NCBI RefSeq assembly: GCF_003318255.1
Contig: NZ_QOCF01000018.1
Location: 164,950 to 228,949 of the forward strand
Direction: 5' to 3'
From: Ruegeria sp. A3M17
GTDB lineage: Bacteria; Pseudomonadota; Alphaproteobacteria; Rhodobacterales; Rhodobacteraceae
DNA length: 64,000 nt
The position numbers were made by a program, and so were the translations under genes. Of the stretch, positions 9,059 to 17,047 are shown piece after piece (the first letter of the stretch is position 1; each line of letters starts with the position of its first letter). The notes under the pieces were generated by a model that had not been told where the DNA came from, did not search any database, and worked only from the letters and a program-made list of their open reading frames with translations.

Positions 9059-9649
9059 TTACTCCCAGCCGCCAGCGCGCATTTCGGCCGAGATCTTCAG
9101 TTGCACCAAGTCTGACGTTCCCGGGGCAAACATCCCGACGCCATACTCGCTGCGCAAAAGTTGGCCAGCGGCTTCGACGGCAACCCAGTCACCTTTGTAA
9201 TAATCGAAAAATCCGGCCAGAGGGTGTTCGCCCATGAAGGTCAGGTCAATCTCAAGCGTTGCGGGCTTGGTCTGATCCTTGATCGTCAAATCTCCGATCA
9301 TTTGCAGGGTGCTTGCACCGGTTTGCACCGCCGAGGTCGAGACGAATTTGATGTTTGGGTAAGCCTCGACGTCGAAGAAATCACCACTTTTGAGATGATC
9401 GTTGAGCGGCCCCCAACCGGTTTCGACACTTGAGGCGTCGATTGTGATAACCGCGCTGGTTGCGGTGACGTTTTCAGGGTCAAACTCGACGGTGCCTGAA
9501 ACGGCTGTCCATTCGCCGGATTGTTCGGTCAGTCCCGCGTGGTTGTAGTAGAACCGGATTTCTGTGTGACTTTGATCAAAGTGATAGGTTTCGGCAAGGG
9601 CTGGCGTAGCCAGTGCCAACACGAGGGCAGATGCGGTAAACAGCTTCAT
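9059..9649 (-). CDS. YceI family periplasmic protein
   Basis: A 196-residue protein with a clear signal peptide (residues 1-19, ending TPALA-E). The mature part begins YHFDQSHTEIRFYYNHAG and contains the Val/Ile-rich alternating strands of the YceI lipocalin-like barrel, which binds isoprenoid chains such as polyprenyl quinones. It is followed on the opposite strand by the squalene/phytoene synthase-like gene, with stops abutting at 9058/9059, and is divergent from a marR gene, so control by that regulator is plausible. Confidence 0.92.
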   Translation of the reverse strand: MKLFTASALVLALATPALAETYHFDQSHTEIRFYYNHAGLTEQSGEWTAVSGTVEFDPENVTATSAVITIDASSVETGWGPLNDHLKSGDFFDVEAYPNIKFVSTSAVQTGASTLQMIGDLTIKDQTKPATLEIDLTFMGEHPLAGFFDYYKGDWVAVEAAGQLLRSEYGVGMFAPGTSDLVQLKISAEMRAGGWE

Positions 9650-9671
9650 GACATTTCTCTAATTTGTAGGG

Positions 9672-9700
9672 TTGATAATTAACATGTAAATGCATCTAAT
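9672..9700 (+). promoter_or_regulatory. Likely sigma70-type promoter and operator of marR
   Basis: TTGATA (9672-9677), 17 bases, TCTAAT (9695-9700) makes a good housekeeping promoter 40 bases before the marR start. Two short palindromes, ACATGT (9682-9687) and ATGCAT (9690-9695), fall in the spacer. That is where a MarR repressor would block both its own promoter and the divergent yceI promoter. Operator function is inferred. Confidence 0.5.
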
Positions 9701-9740
9701 GTGATGAGCAAAGGAAAACCACAATCCTCGCGGAGGCGTG

Positions 9741-10157
9741 ATGAGCGGATTTGAAGAAAGAGAGGCGGCTTGGATCGCTCTGAACCAGACACGCACCCGG
9801 ATCTTTTCCCGGGCCGAGCGCGCCTTGGTCGCTGCCGGGTTTCCCAGGCTGCATTGGTATGATGTGTTGTGGGAGTTGGAACGAGCCCCAGACGGCCTGC
9901 GACCTAAACAGCTGGAGCAACAGCTGCTGTTTGATCAGTCCAGCTTTTCCCGTCAGGTCGCACGGATGGCGGAAGACGGGTTGTTGACGCGCCATGCTGC
10001 GGCGGGGGACGGACGGGGAAAAATCCTGTGCATTACCGACAAAGGCCGCACCCTGAGGCGGCAGATGTGGGACATCTACCGCATGCACATAGATGAGGGT
10101 TTAGCAGAGGCGCAAAAGTCAGGTGCCTTTGCGTCGATACTGAACCTTAACGATTAG
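9741..10157 (+). CDS. MarR family winged-helix transcriptional regulator
   Basis: A 138-residue protein with the MarR layout: N-terminal dimerisation helix, helix-turn-helix at about 55-80 (LRPKQLEQQLLFDQSSFSRQV region), and a wing with the conserved GDGRGKILCITDKG followed by C-terminal helices. ATG 9741 is preferred over the GTG one codon earlier because GGAGG at 9732-9736 is otherwise too close. The gene overlaps by four bases the stop of a convergent MFS exporter and is divergent from yceI; either may be a target. The ligand is unknown. Confidence 0.9.
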   Translation: MSGFEEREAAWIALNQTRTRIFSRAERALVAAGFPRLHWYDVLWELERAPDGLRPKQLEQQLLFDQSSFSRQVARMAEDGLLTRHAAAGDGRGKILCITDKGRTLRRQMWDIYRMHIDEGLAEAQKSGAFASILNLND

Positions 10158-11371
10158 GCTGTTCGGGGCCGCATCGTCAGCCACAAAAGCGCGCCGCCCG
10201 CCATAGTCAGAAGGGGGACCATCGCGACGTTCACCGCTGTCCAGCCTTCGATTGGAGAGCCGCCGGAACAGTTCATCAGCCCGCCGGAAGCCAGCGAGGC
10301 AAACGTGACGCCACCAAACACCAGCAGGTCGTTCAGCCCCTGCATGCGTCCGCGCTCGCTGACGTCATGCGATTCAGCCAACATGGTAGTTGCGCCGATA
10401 AAGCCAAAGTTCCAGCCGATGCCCAGCAGGATCAACGCAACAAAGAAATTACCCAGCTCAACGCCCTGCAAAGCCACCACTCCGGCCGCCGCAAGAATGA
10501 GTAGGCCCAGCGCCACGATCCGTTCGACCCCAAAGCGGGCAATCAATTGTCCGGTGAAAAAGCTGGGAATGTACATCGCCAACACGTGGCTGGTGACGAC
10601 ATCCGCCGCATCATTGGCGCTGAACCCGCAGCCTACGACGGCCAGCGGTGTCGACGTCATCACAAGGTTCATCAGCGCGTAGGACACCATGGCGCAGATG
10701 ATCGCAACCGCAATACGCGGCGTCTTCAGCAGCTCGATCCGGGACCGGCCTTTGGGGGCATCAGCCGCAGGCTTTGGCGGGGTTGGAATGTCGAGGAAAA
10801 AGAACAAGGCTGAGCCAATGACGTTCACCGCGATCACCGCGATATACGTGCCGAGGAATGGAATGACATACGCGGTCGAGGTCAATTTGACGATCTGAGG
10901 TCCGATGATTGCCGCTGCCAGACCTCCCGCCATGACGTAGGAAATCGCTTTGGGACGGAAATCGTCCGATGCGGTGTCAGCGGCGGCAAAGCGGTAGAAA
11001 CCGTGCGCGCTCATGTAGATGCCGGTCAGCAGGCTGCCAGCAAGAAACACTGGGAATGACCCCAGAAACAAGCCATATGCGCCGACAAGCCCGCCGCAAG
11101 CCCCTGCCGTTGCCCCTACCAGAAATCCAGCACGGCGACCCCAGCGTTGCATGATGGCCGAGATCGGCGTCGCCGCCAGCATTGAGCCAAGGACGATCAA
11201 TGATATGGGCAGAGTCGCCAGGCAGGGATTGGTTGCCAATGATTGGCCGGCCAGCCCACCGACGATAAAGATCATTGGCATCTGTGCGCCAAGCAAGGCC
11301 TGCGCGGCCACCAGAACGGCGACATTCCGTTTGGCCTGACTGTTGTCGGAGGGGGTGGCGGTCATCGTCAT
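10154..11371 (-). CDS. Major facilitator superfamily transporter
   Basis: About 405 residues with 12 predicted membrane segments. The MFS loop 2-3 motif appears as a variant (QRWGRRAGF), and Gly-rich helices (GACGGLVGAYG, GIGWNFGFIGATTML) match the drug/metabolite-exporter branch. The open frame extends about 59 codons further upstream with polar sequence that does not resemble an MFS N-terminus, so the Met before TMTATPSDN is chosen; no good Shine-Dalgarno is visible and the start is uncertain by a codon or two. It is convergent with marR, consistent with an efflux pump under local control, but the substrate is unknown. Confidence 0.85.
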   Translation of the reverse strand: MTMTATPSDNSQAKRNVAVLVAAQALLGAQMPMIFIVGGLAGQSLATNPCLATLPISLIVLGSMLAATPISAIMQRWGRRAGFLVGATAGACGGLVGAYGLFLGSFPVFLAGSLLTGIYMSAHGFYRFAAADTASDDFRPKAISYVMAGGLAAAIIGPQIVKLTSTAYVIPFLGTYIAVIAVNVIGSALFFFLDIPTPPKPAADAPKGRSRIELLKTPRIAVAIICAMVSYALMNLVMTSTPLAVVGCGFSANDAADVVTSHVLAMYIPSFFTGQLIARFGVERIVALGLLILAAAGVVALQGVELGNFFVALILLGIGWNFGFIGATTMLAESHDVSERGRMQGLNDLLVFGGVTFASLASGGLMNCSGGSPIEGWTAVNVAMVPLLTMAGGALLWLTMRPRTA

Positions 11372-11468
11372 GAGCACATGCGTAATGTCGAAAACGATTG
11401 TGCACAAGCGGGTTGCATCTGCGGCAAAGCAGCCTAACGTGCAGTCGATCATCGAGGCCGGAGAGTAC

Positions 11469-12101
11469 ATGTCCGTTGGACGGATCATAGAAACACCCGA
11501 CTGTGTGGAAGAAGGCGCGACGTGGCTGGCCGAAAGCTGCCCGCGCATGGCTTATGCGATGGAACAGACCGGTCCGTTGCCCTTGCGCCGTCGCCCGGAC
11601 GGGTTTGCGCAACTGCTTAGCGCCATAGTCAGCCAGCAGGTGAGTGTGGCCTCGGCCAATGCGATCTGGAACCGGTTGAAGGATGCGAAACTGACCGGCC
11701 CGCGCAAAATTATGTCGGCCACCGACGATGATCTGCGTGCAGTTGGGTTGAGCCGGCAAAAAATCCGCTACGCCCGCGCTTTGGCTGAGGCGCGCATTGA
11801 CTACAAAGCCTTGCGGGACGTTTCAAACGATGACGTGGTGGCGATCCTGACCGAGGTGTCGGGTATTGGCATCTGGACCGCCGAGATCTACGCCATGTTT
11901 TCGCTCGGCCGCGCTGACGTGATCGCGCCGGGCGATCTGGCGCTGCAAGAGGCTGCGCGCATCCTCTATGATTTGCCCGATCGGCCGACCGACAAACAGC
12001 TGCGCCAGATGGCCGAGGCCTGGTCGCCCTGGCGGTCGGTTGCGGCGCGGGTTTTGTGGGCCTATTACCGGGTGGCAAAAGAACGAGAAGGGATCAGATG
12101 A
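11469..12101 (+). CDS. DNA-3-methyladenine glycosylase II-like (AlkA/HhH-GPD family)
   Basis: A 210-residue base-excision repair glycosylase. The helix-hairpin-helix VSGIGIWTA at 130-138 is followed by the catalytic Asp156 in PGDLALQ, the spacing expected for AlkA-type enzymes that remove alkylated purines. SQQVS near residue 55 is the conserved Gln-rich helix. It lacks the N-terminal domain of E. coli AlkA, as many bacterial homologues do. GGAGAG precedes the ATG; the upstream extension of the frame is antisense to the MFS gene and looks non-coding. Its stop overlaps the next start by four bases (ATGA). Confidence 0.88.
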   Translation: MSVGRIIETPDCVEEGATWLAESCPRMAYAMEQTGPLPLRRRPDGFAQLLSAIVSQQVSVASANAIWNRLKDAKLTGPRKIMSATDDDLRAVGLSRQKIRYARALAEARIDYKALRDVSNDDVVAILTEVSGIGIWTAEIYAMFSLGRADVIAPGDLALQEAARILYDLPDRPTDKQLRQMAEAWSPWRSVAARVLWAYYRVAKEREGIR

Positions 12102-12763
12102 CACGGGTTTTGAATGCGCTCCGAAAAGAGCCGGTTTCGGGCGATATACGCTCGGTCGTGGTGTTCGTGCACGGCTATGGCGCCAACGGAGCCGATTTGC
12201 TCGGGTTGGCCGATCCACTGGGGGAGCATCTGCCCGACACGTTGTTCGTGTCACCCGATGCGCCAGAACAGATTCCCGGAATGCCCAACGGATTTCAGTG
12301 GTTTCCGATCCCGTGGATTGACGGGTCGTCCGAAGAAGAAGCACGCCGAGGCATGGAAATGGCCGCCGACGATTTCAACGCCTTCCTTGACGCTCTGATG
12401 GTGGATGAGGATGTGTTGCCCGAACAGGTGGTTCTGTTTGGATTCTCGCAAGGTACGATGATGAGCCTGCACGTCGCGCCGCGCCGCGAAGATCCGGTGG
12501 CTGGGGTCGTGGCGTTCTCTGGCCGGTTGTTGGAACCGGACCTGCTGCCCGATGAAACTGTTAGCCGGATGCCGATCCTTCTGGTGCATGGTGATGCCGA
12601 CGACGTTGTTCCACCACAATCTCTGCCCGAAGCCGCCGAAGCGCTGCAGGCCGCAGATTTCAAAGAAGTTTATGCGCATGTCATGAAGGGCACTGGCCAC
12701 GGGATTGCCCCGGACGGTCTTAGCGTCGCGCTGGCCTTTATGCGCGACAAGCTGAGCCTGTAG
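12098..12763 (+). CDS. Alpha/beta-hydrolase, carboxylesterase/phospholipase family
   Basis: A 221-residue serine hydrolase of the YpfH/acyl-protein-thioesterase-like group. HGYGAN near residue 26 supplies the oxyanion region. The nucleophile is Ser117 in GFSQG, the acid is Asp168 in HGDADDVVP, and His201 in GTGHG completes the triad. No signal peptide, so it is cytoplasmic. It is the second gene of a four-gene set (glycosylase, esterase, GNAT, monooxygenase). The start is fixed by the ATGA overlap with the glycosylase. Short-chain carboxylesters or lysophospholipids are the usual substrates in this family. Confidence 0.88.
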   Translation: MTRVLNALRKEPVSGDIRSVVVFVHGYGANGADLLGLADPLGEHLPDTLFVSPDAPEQIPGMPNGFQWFPIPWIDGSSEEEARRGMEMAADDFNAFLDALMVDEDVLPEQVVLFGFSQGTMMSLHVAPRREDPVAGVVAFSGRLLEPDLLPDETVSRMPILLVHGDADDVVPPQSLPEAAEALQAADFKEVYAHVMKGTGHGIAPDGLSVALAFMRDKLSL

Positions 12764-12765
12764 CG

Positions 12766-13269
12766 ATGATCGCGGTCCGTCCCATGATGCCTGAGGATGT
12801 GGCAGTTGCCTGCCAAATTCTCAACGAAATCATAGCTATCGGCGGGACGACCGCGTTTGAAACACCGTTTTCTGAGGCGCTGTTTGCCCAAGTCTACCTG
12901 AACGGCGCAGACAAAATCTGTTGCCACGTTGCCCTGGACGAACAGGGTGAGGTGGCCGGGTTTCAATGGTTAGGCACCAATGAAGACCTGCCGGAAGATT
13001 GCGCGGATATCGCAACCTTCACTCGGCGAGAACCGGTGTTGAAAGGGGCAGGGCGGGCGTTGTTCTCTGAAACCGCGACCTATGCCGCGGCCCTTGGGTT
13101 CAGTGCGCTCAACGCGACCATCCGGGCCGACAACCGGCAGGGGCTTAGCTATTACGACAAGATGGGTTTCCGCGACTACTCGGTCACTTATGCTGTTTCT
13201 CTGCAAGACGGAACACCGGTCGACAAGATTTCGAAACGGTTTGAATTGAAAAAGGACACGACATGTTGA
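12766..13269 (+). CDS. GNAT family N-acetyltransferase
   Basis: A 167-residue acetyltransferase of the phosphinothricin-acetyltransferase-like branch. It opens with the conserved IRP-type strand (IAVRPMMPEDV), has GGTTAFET near residue 27, and ends with NATIRADNRQGLSYYDKMGFRD, the family's acetyl-CoA-proximal C-terminal block. The usual Q/RxxGxG/A acetyl-CoA loop is present in a form around LKGAGRALF. It begins two bases after the esterase stop and overlaps the next gene by seven bases. The acceptor amine is not predictable. Confidence 0.87.
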   Translation: MIAVRPMMPEDVAVACQILNEIIAIGGTTAFETPFSEALFAQVYLNGADKICCHVALDEQGEVAGFQWLGTNEDLPEDCADIATFTRREPVLKGAGRALFSETATYAAALGFSALNATIRADNRQGLSYYDKMGFRDYSVTYAVSLQDGTPVDKISKRFELKKDTTC

Positions 13270-13565
13270 TTGTCACCGGAACGGTTGAAGTGTCGACAGA
13301 TGGTGTCGGCAAAGCCATTGAGGCAGCACAGAAAATGGTCGCCGAAACCGTGAAAGAGTCTGGCTGTCTGATCTATGAATTCAGCCAGGTACTCGGGCAA
13401 TCCAACAAGTTCCGCGTTTATGAAGAATGGCAGGATCAGGCCGCGCTTGAGGCGCATTTTGCAGCCCCACATATGGCCGAGTTTCAGGCTGTTCTGGGCG
13501 AAGTGGGCGTTGTCTCAAGCGGCATCTACCGGGTTGTTGGCGGAGAAAAGCAACCGCTGCGCTGA
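13263..13565 (+). CDS. Antibiotic biosynthesis monooxygenase (ABM) domain protein
   Basis: A 100-residue single ferredoxin-like ABM domain, the YgiN/quinol-monooxygenase type. Landmarks are ESGCLIYEFSQ near 33-43, FRVYEEWQDQAALEAHFAAPHM near 50-71, and the closing strand. Members act as cofactor-free monooxygenases on quinols or as homodimeric binding proteins. AAGGA lies six bases before the ATG, which overlaps the GNAT stop, making it the last gene of this operon. The actual substrate is unknown. Confidence 0.88.
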   Translation: MLIVTGTVEVSTDGVGKAIEAAQKMVAETVKESGCLIYEFSQVLGQSNKFRVYEEWQDQAALEAHFAAPHMAEFQAVLGEVGVVSSGIYRVVGGEKQPLR

Positions 13566-13569
13566 GGTC

Positions 13570-13995
13570 TCAGGCCCACAGATGACTTTCAGCGAATTCC
13601 ACCGAGTTCCCGGCGGGGTCCCGTATATACAGCGACCGTGCCCCACTTGGCCAATCAAACTCGGCGTCTATGGGGATGTTCCACTCCAGCAGGTGCTTGC
13701 GCATTTCGTCGATCTCTGTCCGCGATAAAGTCATGCAGACGTGGCCGGGACCGCGTGCGCCATGCGGCGGCACGGGAAGGTTCGGATTCTCCGGCGGCTT
13801 TGCTGTCTCCTCTGCATTGAACAGCAACAACACCGATCCGCCGACACGAAAAAATACATGCCGGTTCGCGACGCGTTGAATACACTCTAACGCCAGTATC
13901 TCACCATAGAATCGTTCGGCTGCATCTAGGTCGCCGACGTAAAGCGCGGCCTCAAGGATACCCTCTGGGGATGGTGTGCTTCGGGTGACTTTCAT
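13570..13995 (-). CDS. VOC (glyoxalase/bleomycin-resistance/dioxygenase) family protein
   Basis: A 141-residue vicinal-oxygen-chelate domain. The first beta-alpha-beta module begins LEAALYVGDLDAAERFY and the second includes HVCMTLSRTEIDEM, ending YIRDPAGNSVEFAE, where the Glu is the usual metal ligand. Such proteins bind a divalent metal and act as lyases, isomerases or fosfomycin-type resistance enzymes. It lies 31 bases downstream of the pseudouridine synthase gene on the same strand and is convergent with the ABM gene; only four bases separate the stops. Confidence 0.88.
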   Translation of the reverse strand: MKVTRSTPSPEGILEAALYVGDLDAAERFYGEILALECIQRVANRHVFFRVGGSVLLLFNAEETAKPPENPNLPVPPHGARGPGHVCMTLSRTEIDEMRKHLLEWNIPIDAEFDWPSGARSLYIRDPAGNSVEFAESHLWA

Positions 13996-14026
13996 GCCTT
14001 AAGTCTATTACAAAACGACGTTTTTG

Positions 14027-14632
14027 TCACCTGCGCGGTCGGCGGTCCCGTTTTCGTTGCGGCGAGAATTCCAATGCGGGGGCTGTCAGGCTGTCCCATT
14101 GGCCGGGCGCCAACCCCTCTAGCGTCCAGTCCCCGATCCGGGCGCGGATCAGGCGCAGGGTGGGATGACCGACCGCTGCCGTCATGCGTCGAACCTGCCG
14201 GTTACGGCCTTCGCGCAAGGTCAGCTCAATCCAGCTGTCCGGAATAGTCTGGCGGACGCGGATAGGTGGGTTTCGTGGCCACAAGCCTTCGGGCTCATCC
14301 ATCAACCGGGCTTTGGCCGGGCGCGTTTTTCCATCCTTCAGATCGACCCCGTCGCGCAGGGCTTTCAGGGCGACAGCATCGGGCAAACCTTCGACCTGAA
14401 CCCAATAGGTCTTGGGCATCTTGTGCTTGGGGTCCGATATTTGCGCCTGCAGCCGGCCGTTGTCCGTCAGCAGCATCAGGCCCTCGCTGTCGCGATCCAG
14501 TCGTCCAGCCGGATACACACCGGGCAGGTCGATGAATTCCGACAAAGTACTGCGCGGCGTTTCTGCATTTGCGCGGTCGGTAAACTGCGGCAACACATCG
14601 AAGGGTTTGTTGAATCGTATGAACCAGCTCAT
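14027..14632 (-). CDS. rRNA pseudouridine synthase, RluE/RsuA family
   Basis: A 201-residue enzyme lacking the N-terminal S4 domain, which points to RluE, the enzyme for U2457 of 23S rRNA. The catalytic Asp46 sits in [22 protein letters not shown] is the second family block. [14 protein letters not shown] is the typical opening, and GAGG lies just before that ATG; an 18-codon upstream extension looks non-coding. The C-terminus is Arg-rich ([10 protein letters not shown]), a common RNA-binding tail. The closest alternatives are other RsuA-family members. Confidence 0.88.
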   Translation of the reverse strand: MSWFIRFNKPFDVLPQFTDRANAETPRSTLSEFIDLPGVYPAGRLDRDSEGLMLLTDNGRLQAQISDPKHKMPKTYWVQVEGLPDAVALKALRDGVDLKDGKTRPAKARLMDEPEGLWPRNPPIRVRQTIPDSWIELTLREGRNRQVRRMTAAVGHPTLRLIRARIGDWTLEGLAPGQWDSLTAPALEFSPQRKRDRRPRR

Positions 14633-14742
14633 GACCTCGCCATAGCCTGCCGGAGGCAGAGAACGCAACCTGTGGATAACTGTCACGCCTCTGTTACGGA
14701 TTCGGTATACCCAATACCCGAGATGTTGTGGAAACTCAGGGC

Positions 14743-14770
14743 TTGTCAGAGTTTTAACACGATATATAGT
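14743..14770 (+). promoter_or_regulatory. Possible sigma70-type promoter of the HNH gene
   Basis: TTGTCA (14743-14748), 16 bases, TATAGT (14765-14770) lies about 75 bases before the HNH start in an AT-rich stretch that contrasts with its surroundings. Confidence 0.4.
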
Positions 14771-14845
14771 TAAGTTAAGGCCGGGGCGGGTGTTCCCCGC
14801 TCTGGTGTCAATAACGGGCAGAGCAGAGCGAGGAGCGATTCCGAT

Positions 14846-15430
14846 ATGGACGGAGAATTCAGGACCGAATTTGTCAGGGAACCGGGTGCCCTAAAGCACC
14901 ATCCGGCATTGGTTTTGAACGCCGACTATCGCCCCTTGTCCTATTACCCCTTATCCCTATGGCCCTGGCAAGAAGCGATCAAGGCGGCCTGGCTGGACAG
15001 GGTGGACATCGTGGCCGAATACGACGAGGTCGTCCGAAGTCCCAGTACCGAGATCCGAATACCGTCGGTCGTTGTCCTGAAAGACTATGTAAAACCCAGA
15101 AAGCGCGTGGCCTTCACGCGCTTTAATTTATTTTTAAGGGACGAATTCCGCTGCCAGTATTGTGGAAGCCGGGACAACCTGACCTTTGACCATGTTGTTC
15201 CGCGGGCTGCCGGGGGTGTGACCAGTTGGCAGAACGTTGTGGCGGCGTGCAGCCCCTGCAACCTGAGGAAGGGGTCGAAGTCGCTGCGGCAGGCGGGCAT
15301 GTCGCTGCGCAAGCCGCCGCGTCAGCCGGATGCCGAGGCGCTGCGAAACATCGGGCGCAAGTTCCCCCCGAACCACCTGCATGACAGCTGGATCGATTTT
15401 CTGTATTGGGATGCCGAACTGGACGCGTAG
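14846..15430 (+). CDS. HNH endonuclease family protein
   Basis: A 194-residue protein. Two CxxC zinc knuckles (Cys103/Cys106 and Cys135/Cys138) frame the HNH core: the [11 protein letters not shown] segment with His116, then Asn130 in SWQNVVAAC, and RKG after the last Cys. The N-terminal 95 residues begin with [12 protein letters not shown], a block seen in a widespread chromosomal HNH family of alphaproteobacteria. No toxin partner, intein or methylase lies nearby, so a repair or nucleic-acid-processing role is more likely than restriction. AGGAG lies 10 bases before the ATG. Confidence 0.88.
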   Translation: MDGEFRTEFVREPGALKHHPALVLNADYRPLSYYPLSLWPWQEAIKAAWLDRVDIVAEYDEVVRSPSTEIRIPSVVVLKDYVKPRKRVAFTRFNLFLRDEFRCQYCGSRDNLTFDHVVPRAAGGVTSWQNVVAACSPCNLRKGSKSLRQAGMSLRKPPRQPDAEALRNIGRKFPPNHLHDSWIDFLYWDAELDA

Positions 15431-15436
15431 TAACGT

Positions 15437-15901
15437 TTATTTTGCGCGGAACGCGGCCAACCAGACCAAAACTAGACCAGCCGATAACACAGCGTTCCAC
15501 CCGGCCATCGACAGGCCGAACATCTCCCACGGGATATCATCACAGCGCACAAGCGGCGCGGACATGATCTGATCCATCAGTTCCTCAGCGGACAATCCGC
15601 CAATATCGCCCGACGTGCAGCTGGTTGGACCTTCCCACCATTTCTGCTCGACGCCTGCGTGGTACATGCCAATCCCTGCGGTCACCATCGTCGCAACCGC
15701 ACCCAAAAGCGGCAGGGGGCGAATGCCCGGAAAGGCAAAGGCTAAAACCCCAATCAGAACGGCCGCGCCGTGGGGATAGCGTTGCCAGATGCACATTTTG
15801 CACGGGGCCATACCGCCCAGGTGTTGAAACGCCCATGCGCCCAGCAAGAGCGCTGCGGAACCGCCCGCCGCAATCAGGATCAACAGTTTTTTGTGTGTCA
15901 T
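15437..15901 (-). CDS. dsbB: Disulfide bond formation protein B
   Basis: A 154-residue inner-membrane protein with four predicted helices. The first periplasmic loop carries the quinone-linked pair Cys34-x-x-Cys37 (PCKMCIWQRYPH) and the second loop carries Cys95 and Cys120, the pair that reoxidises DsbA. This is the standard DsbB arrangement for passing electrons from DsbA to ubiquinone. It follows yqaA with a 4-bp overlap (ATGA) in one operon and is convergent with the HNH gene. Confidence 0.92.
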   Translation of the reverse strand: MTHKKLLILIAAGGSAALLLGAWAFQHLGGMAPCKMCIWQRYPHGAAVLIGVLAFAFPGIRPLPLLGAVATMVTAGIGMYHAGVEQKWWEGPTSCTSGDIGGLSAEELMDQIMSAPLVRCDDIPWEMFGLSMAGWNAVLSAGLVLVWLAAFRAK

Positions 15902-16476
15902 AAGAACTTCACAGCTAGGAACCCGCCGAACAGCAGGAAGACAAACAGAGTGAACATAAGCCCCAGACGCTTTTCGATGAAGTTGCGAATGGGTTCACCA
16001 AAACCCCAAAGCAGCCCGGCAACAATAAAGAACCTGAGAGCGCGGGCCAGAATCGACGTGGCGATGAATGTGCCCAGCGGCATGCCCGTCCAGCCGGACA
16101 TGATGGTTATGACCTTGTACGGGAAAGGGGTAATCCCTGCGCCCAGCACGGCCCAGAAACCGAAGTCATTGAACTTGGTGTTGAACTCTTCCATGGCATG
16201 CGCCTTGCCCATGGATTCGAGGATGGGTTGGCCGATGCTTTCATAGAAGAACGCTCCGATAGCATATCCCAGCATGCCCCCCAGCACCGACGCCACCAGG
16301 GCAACCGTCGCGATCAGCCATGCACGCGACGGGCGCGCAAGGATCATGGGAATCATCAATACGTCCGGGGGAATCGGAAAGAACGAGCTTTCGACAAATG
16401 CCACAACGGCCAGAGCCCAAAGCGCGTGCGGGTGTTCGGCCAGACGAATGGTCCAGTCATAAAGCGATCGCAACAT
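15898..16476 (-). CDS. YqaA family membrane protein (VTT/DedA-related)
   Basis: A 192-residue membrane protein of the SNARE-associated/VTT superfamily. Landmarks are ESSFFPIPPDVLMIPM near residue 29, GGMLGYAIGAFFYESIG near 65, and GAGITPFPYKVITIMSGWTGM around 113-133, the conserved re-entrant-loop signature. Relatives act in phospholipid scrambling or undecaprenyl-phosphate recycling. It is the promoter-proximal gene of a two-gene operon with dsbB. Confidence 0.88.
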   Translation of the reverse strand: MLRSLYDWTIRLAEHPHALWALAVVAFVESSFFPIPPDVLMIPMILARPSRAWLIATVALVASVLGGMLGYAIGAFFYESIGQPILESMGKAHAMEEFNTKFNDFGFWAVLGAGITPFPYKVITIMSGWTGMPLGTFIATSILARALRFFIVAGLLWGFGEPIRNFIEKRLGLMFTLFVFLLFGGFLAVKFL

Positions 16477-16622
16477 CAGATGCTAAAATCCCGTTCTCTT
16501 GTTGCGTCAGGCAAACCACGGGCCTGATGGGTCGTCAACCGTGCCTGAGGAAAACAAACTAGATATCGGTTGTTTTTTGCCTCTGGACCTTCCCGAATAT
16601 GAGCGCTAATCCAGTGTTCGTG

Positions 16623-16708
16623 GCCCAAGTGGCGGAATGGTAGACGCAGGGGATTCAAAATCCCCCGTCCTAACGGACGTGCCGGTTCGAGTCCGGCCTT
16701 GGGTACCA
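16623..16708 (+). tRNA. tRNA-Leu (anticodon CAA)
   Basis: An 86-base class II tRNA with encoded CCA. The acceptor GCCCAAG pairs with CTTGGGT, the anticodon stem is GGGGA/TCCCC with loop TTCAAAA (CAA at 16656-16658), a long variable arm GTCCTAACGGAC follows, and the T arm is GCCGGTTCGAGTCCGGC. It reads UUG codons. Confidence 0.97.
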
Positions 16709-16716
16709 AGGTAAAA

Positions 16717-16757
16717 ACAGAGAGTTAGGGGAACCTGCTCTCTGTTTTTTCTTTTTT
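16717..16757 (+). terminator. Rho-independent terminator of tRNA-Leu
   Basis: An 8-bp stem ACAGAGAG (16717-16724) / CTCTCTGT (16738-16745), with an inner AGG-GGAA-CCT mini-hairpin, is followed by TTTTTCTTTTTT. Confidence 0.9.
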
Positions 16758-16954
16758 GGCGTTTCGAATGCTCATGTTGCCACTTTTGACCGGGGTATCG
16801 AAAACGTCGGGATTTTGACGGTGGTTGGAAAGCTCGGCGACAAACTGAGTGCCGCGGTACGCGGGCAGTTTCTTAGAGCAGTTATTCCGGCAAACTCAGG
16901 AAAGCGCGAACAGCCTTAAGATGTTCAAGGCGAATCTATTCCCAGTTTCTGAAC
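16758..16954. other. Intergenic region, no gene supported
   Basis: About 200 bases between the tRNA-Leu terminator and the small peptide gene. One plus-strand frame is open for more than 50 codons up to a TAA near 16920, but it has no start codon with a ribosome-binding site and no recognisable domain. Confidence 0.5.
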
Positions 16955-17047
16955 TCATTTACTGCGCCGCAGGATCAGCCATGCCAGAAACCCGATATAG
17001 GCGAAAACGCTTAGGTTAAGTGCGGTGTCGATCAATTGGCCGCTCAT
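16955..17047 (-). CDS. 30-residue single-pass membrane peptide overlapping the BCCT stop
   Basis: A small open frame, MSGQLIDTALNLSVFAYIGF followed by LAWLILRRSK and TGA. Its ATG overlaps the BCCT transporter stop codon by four bases (ATGA), and AGGAGG lies eight bases upstream inside the last BCCT codons, a textbook translational-coupling start. Residues 8-26 form one hydrophobic helix and the end is basic (RRSK), so the C-terminus should face the cytoplasm. It could be a small accessory or regulatory subunit of the transporter. No homologue is recognised. Confidence 0.6.
   Translation of the reverse strand: MSGQLIDTALNLSVFAYIGFLAWLILRRSK

Noticed and set aside
16758..16920. Open frame downstream of tRNA-Leu as an integrase remnant
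   Set aside because: It has no start, no ribosome-binding site and no recognisable integrase motif.
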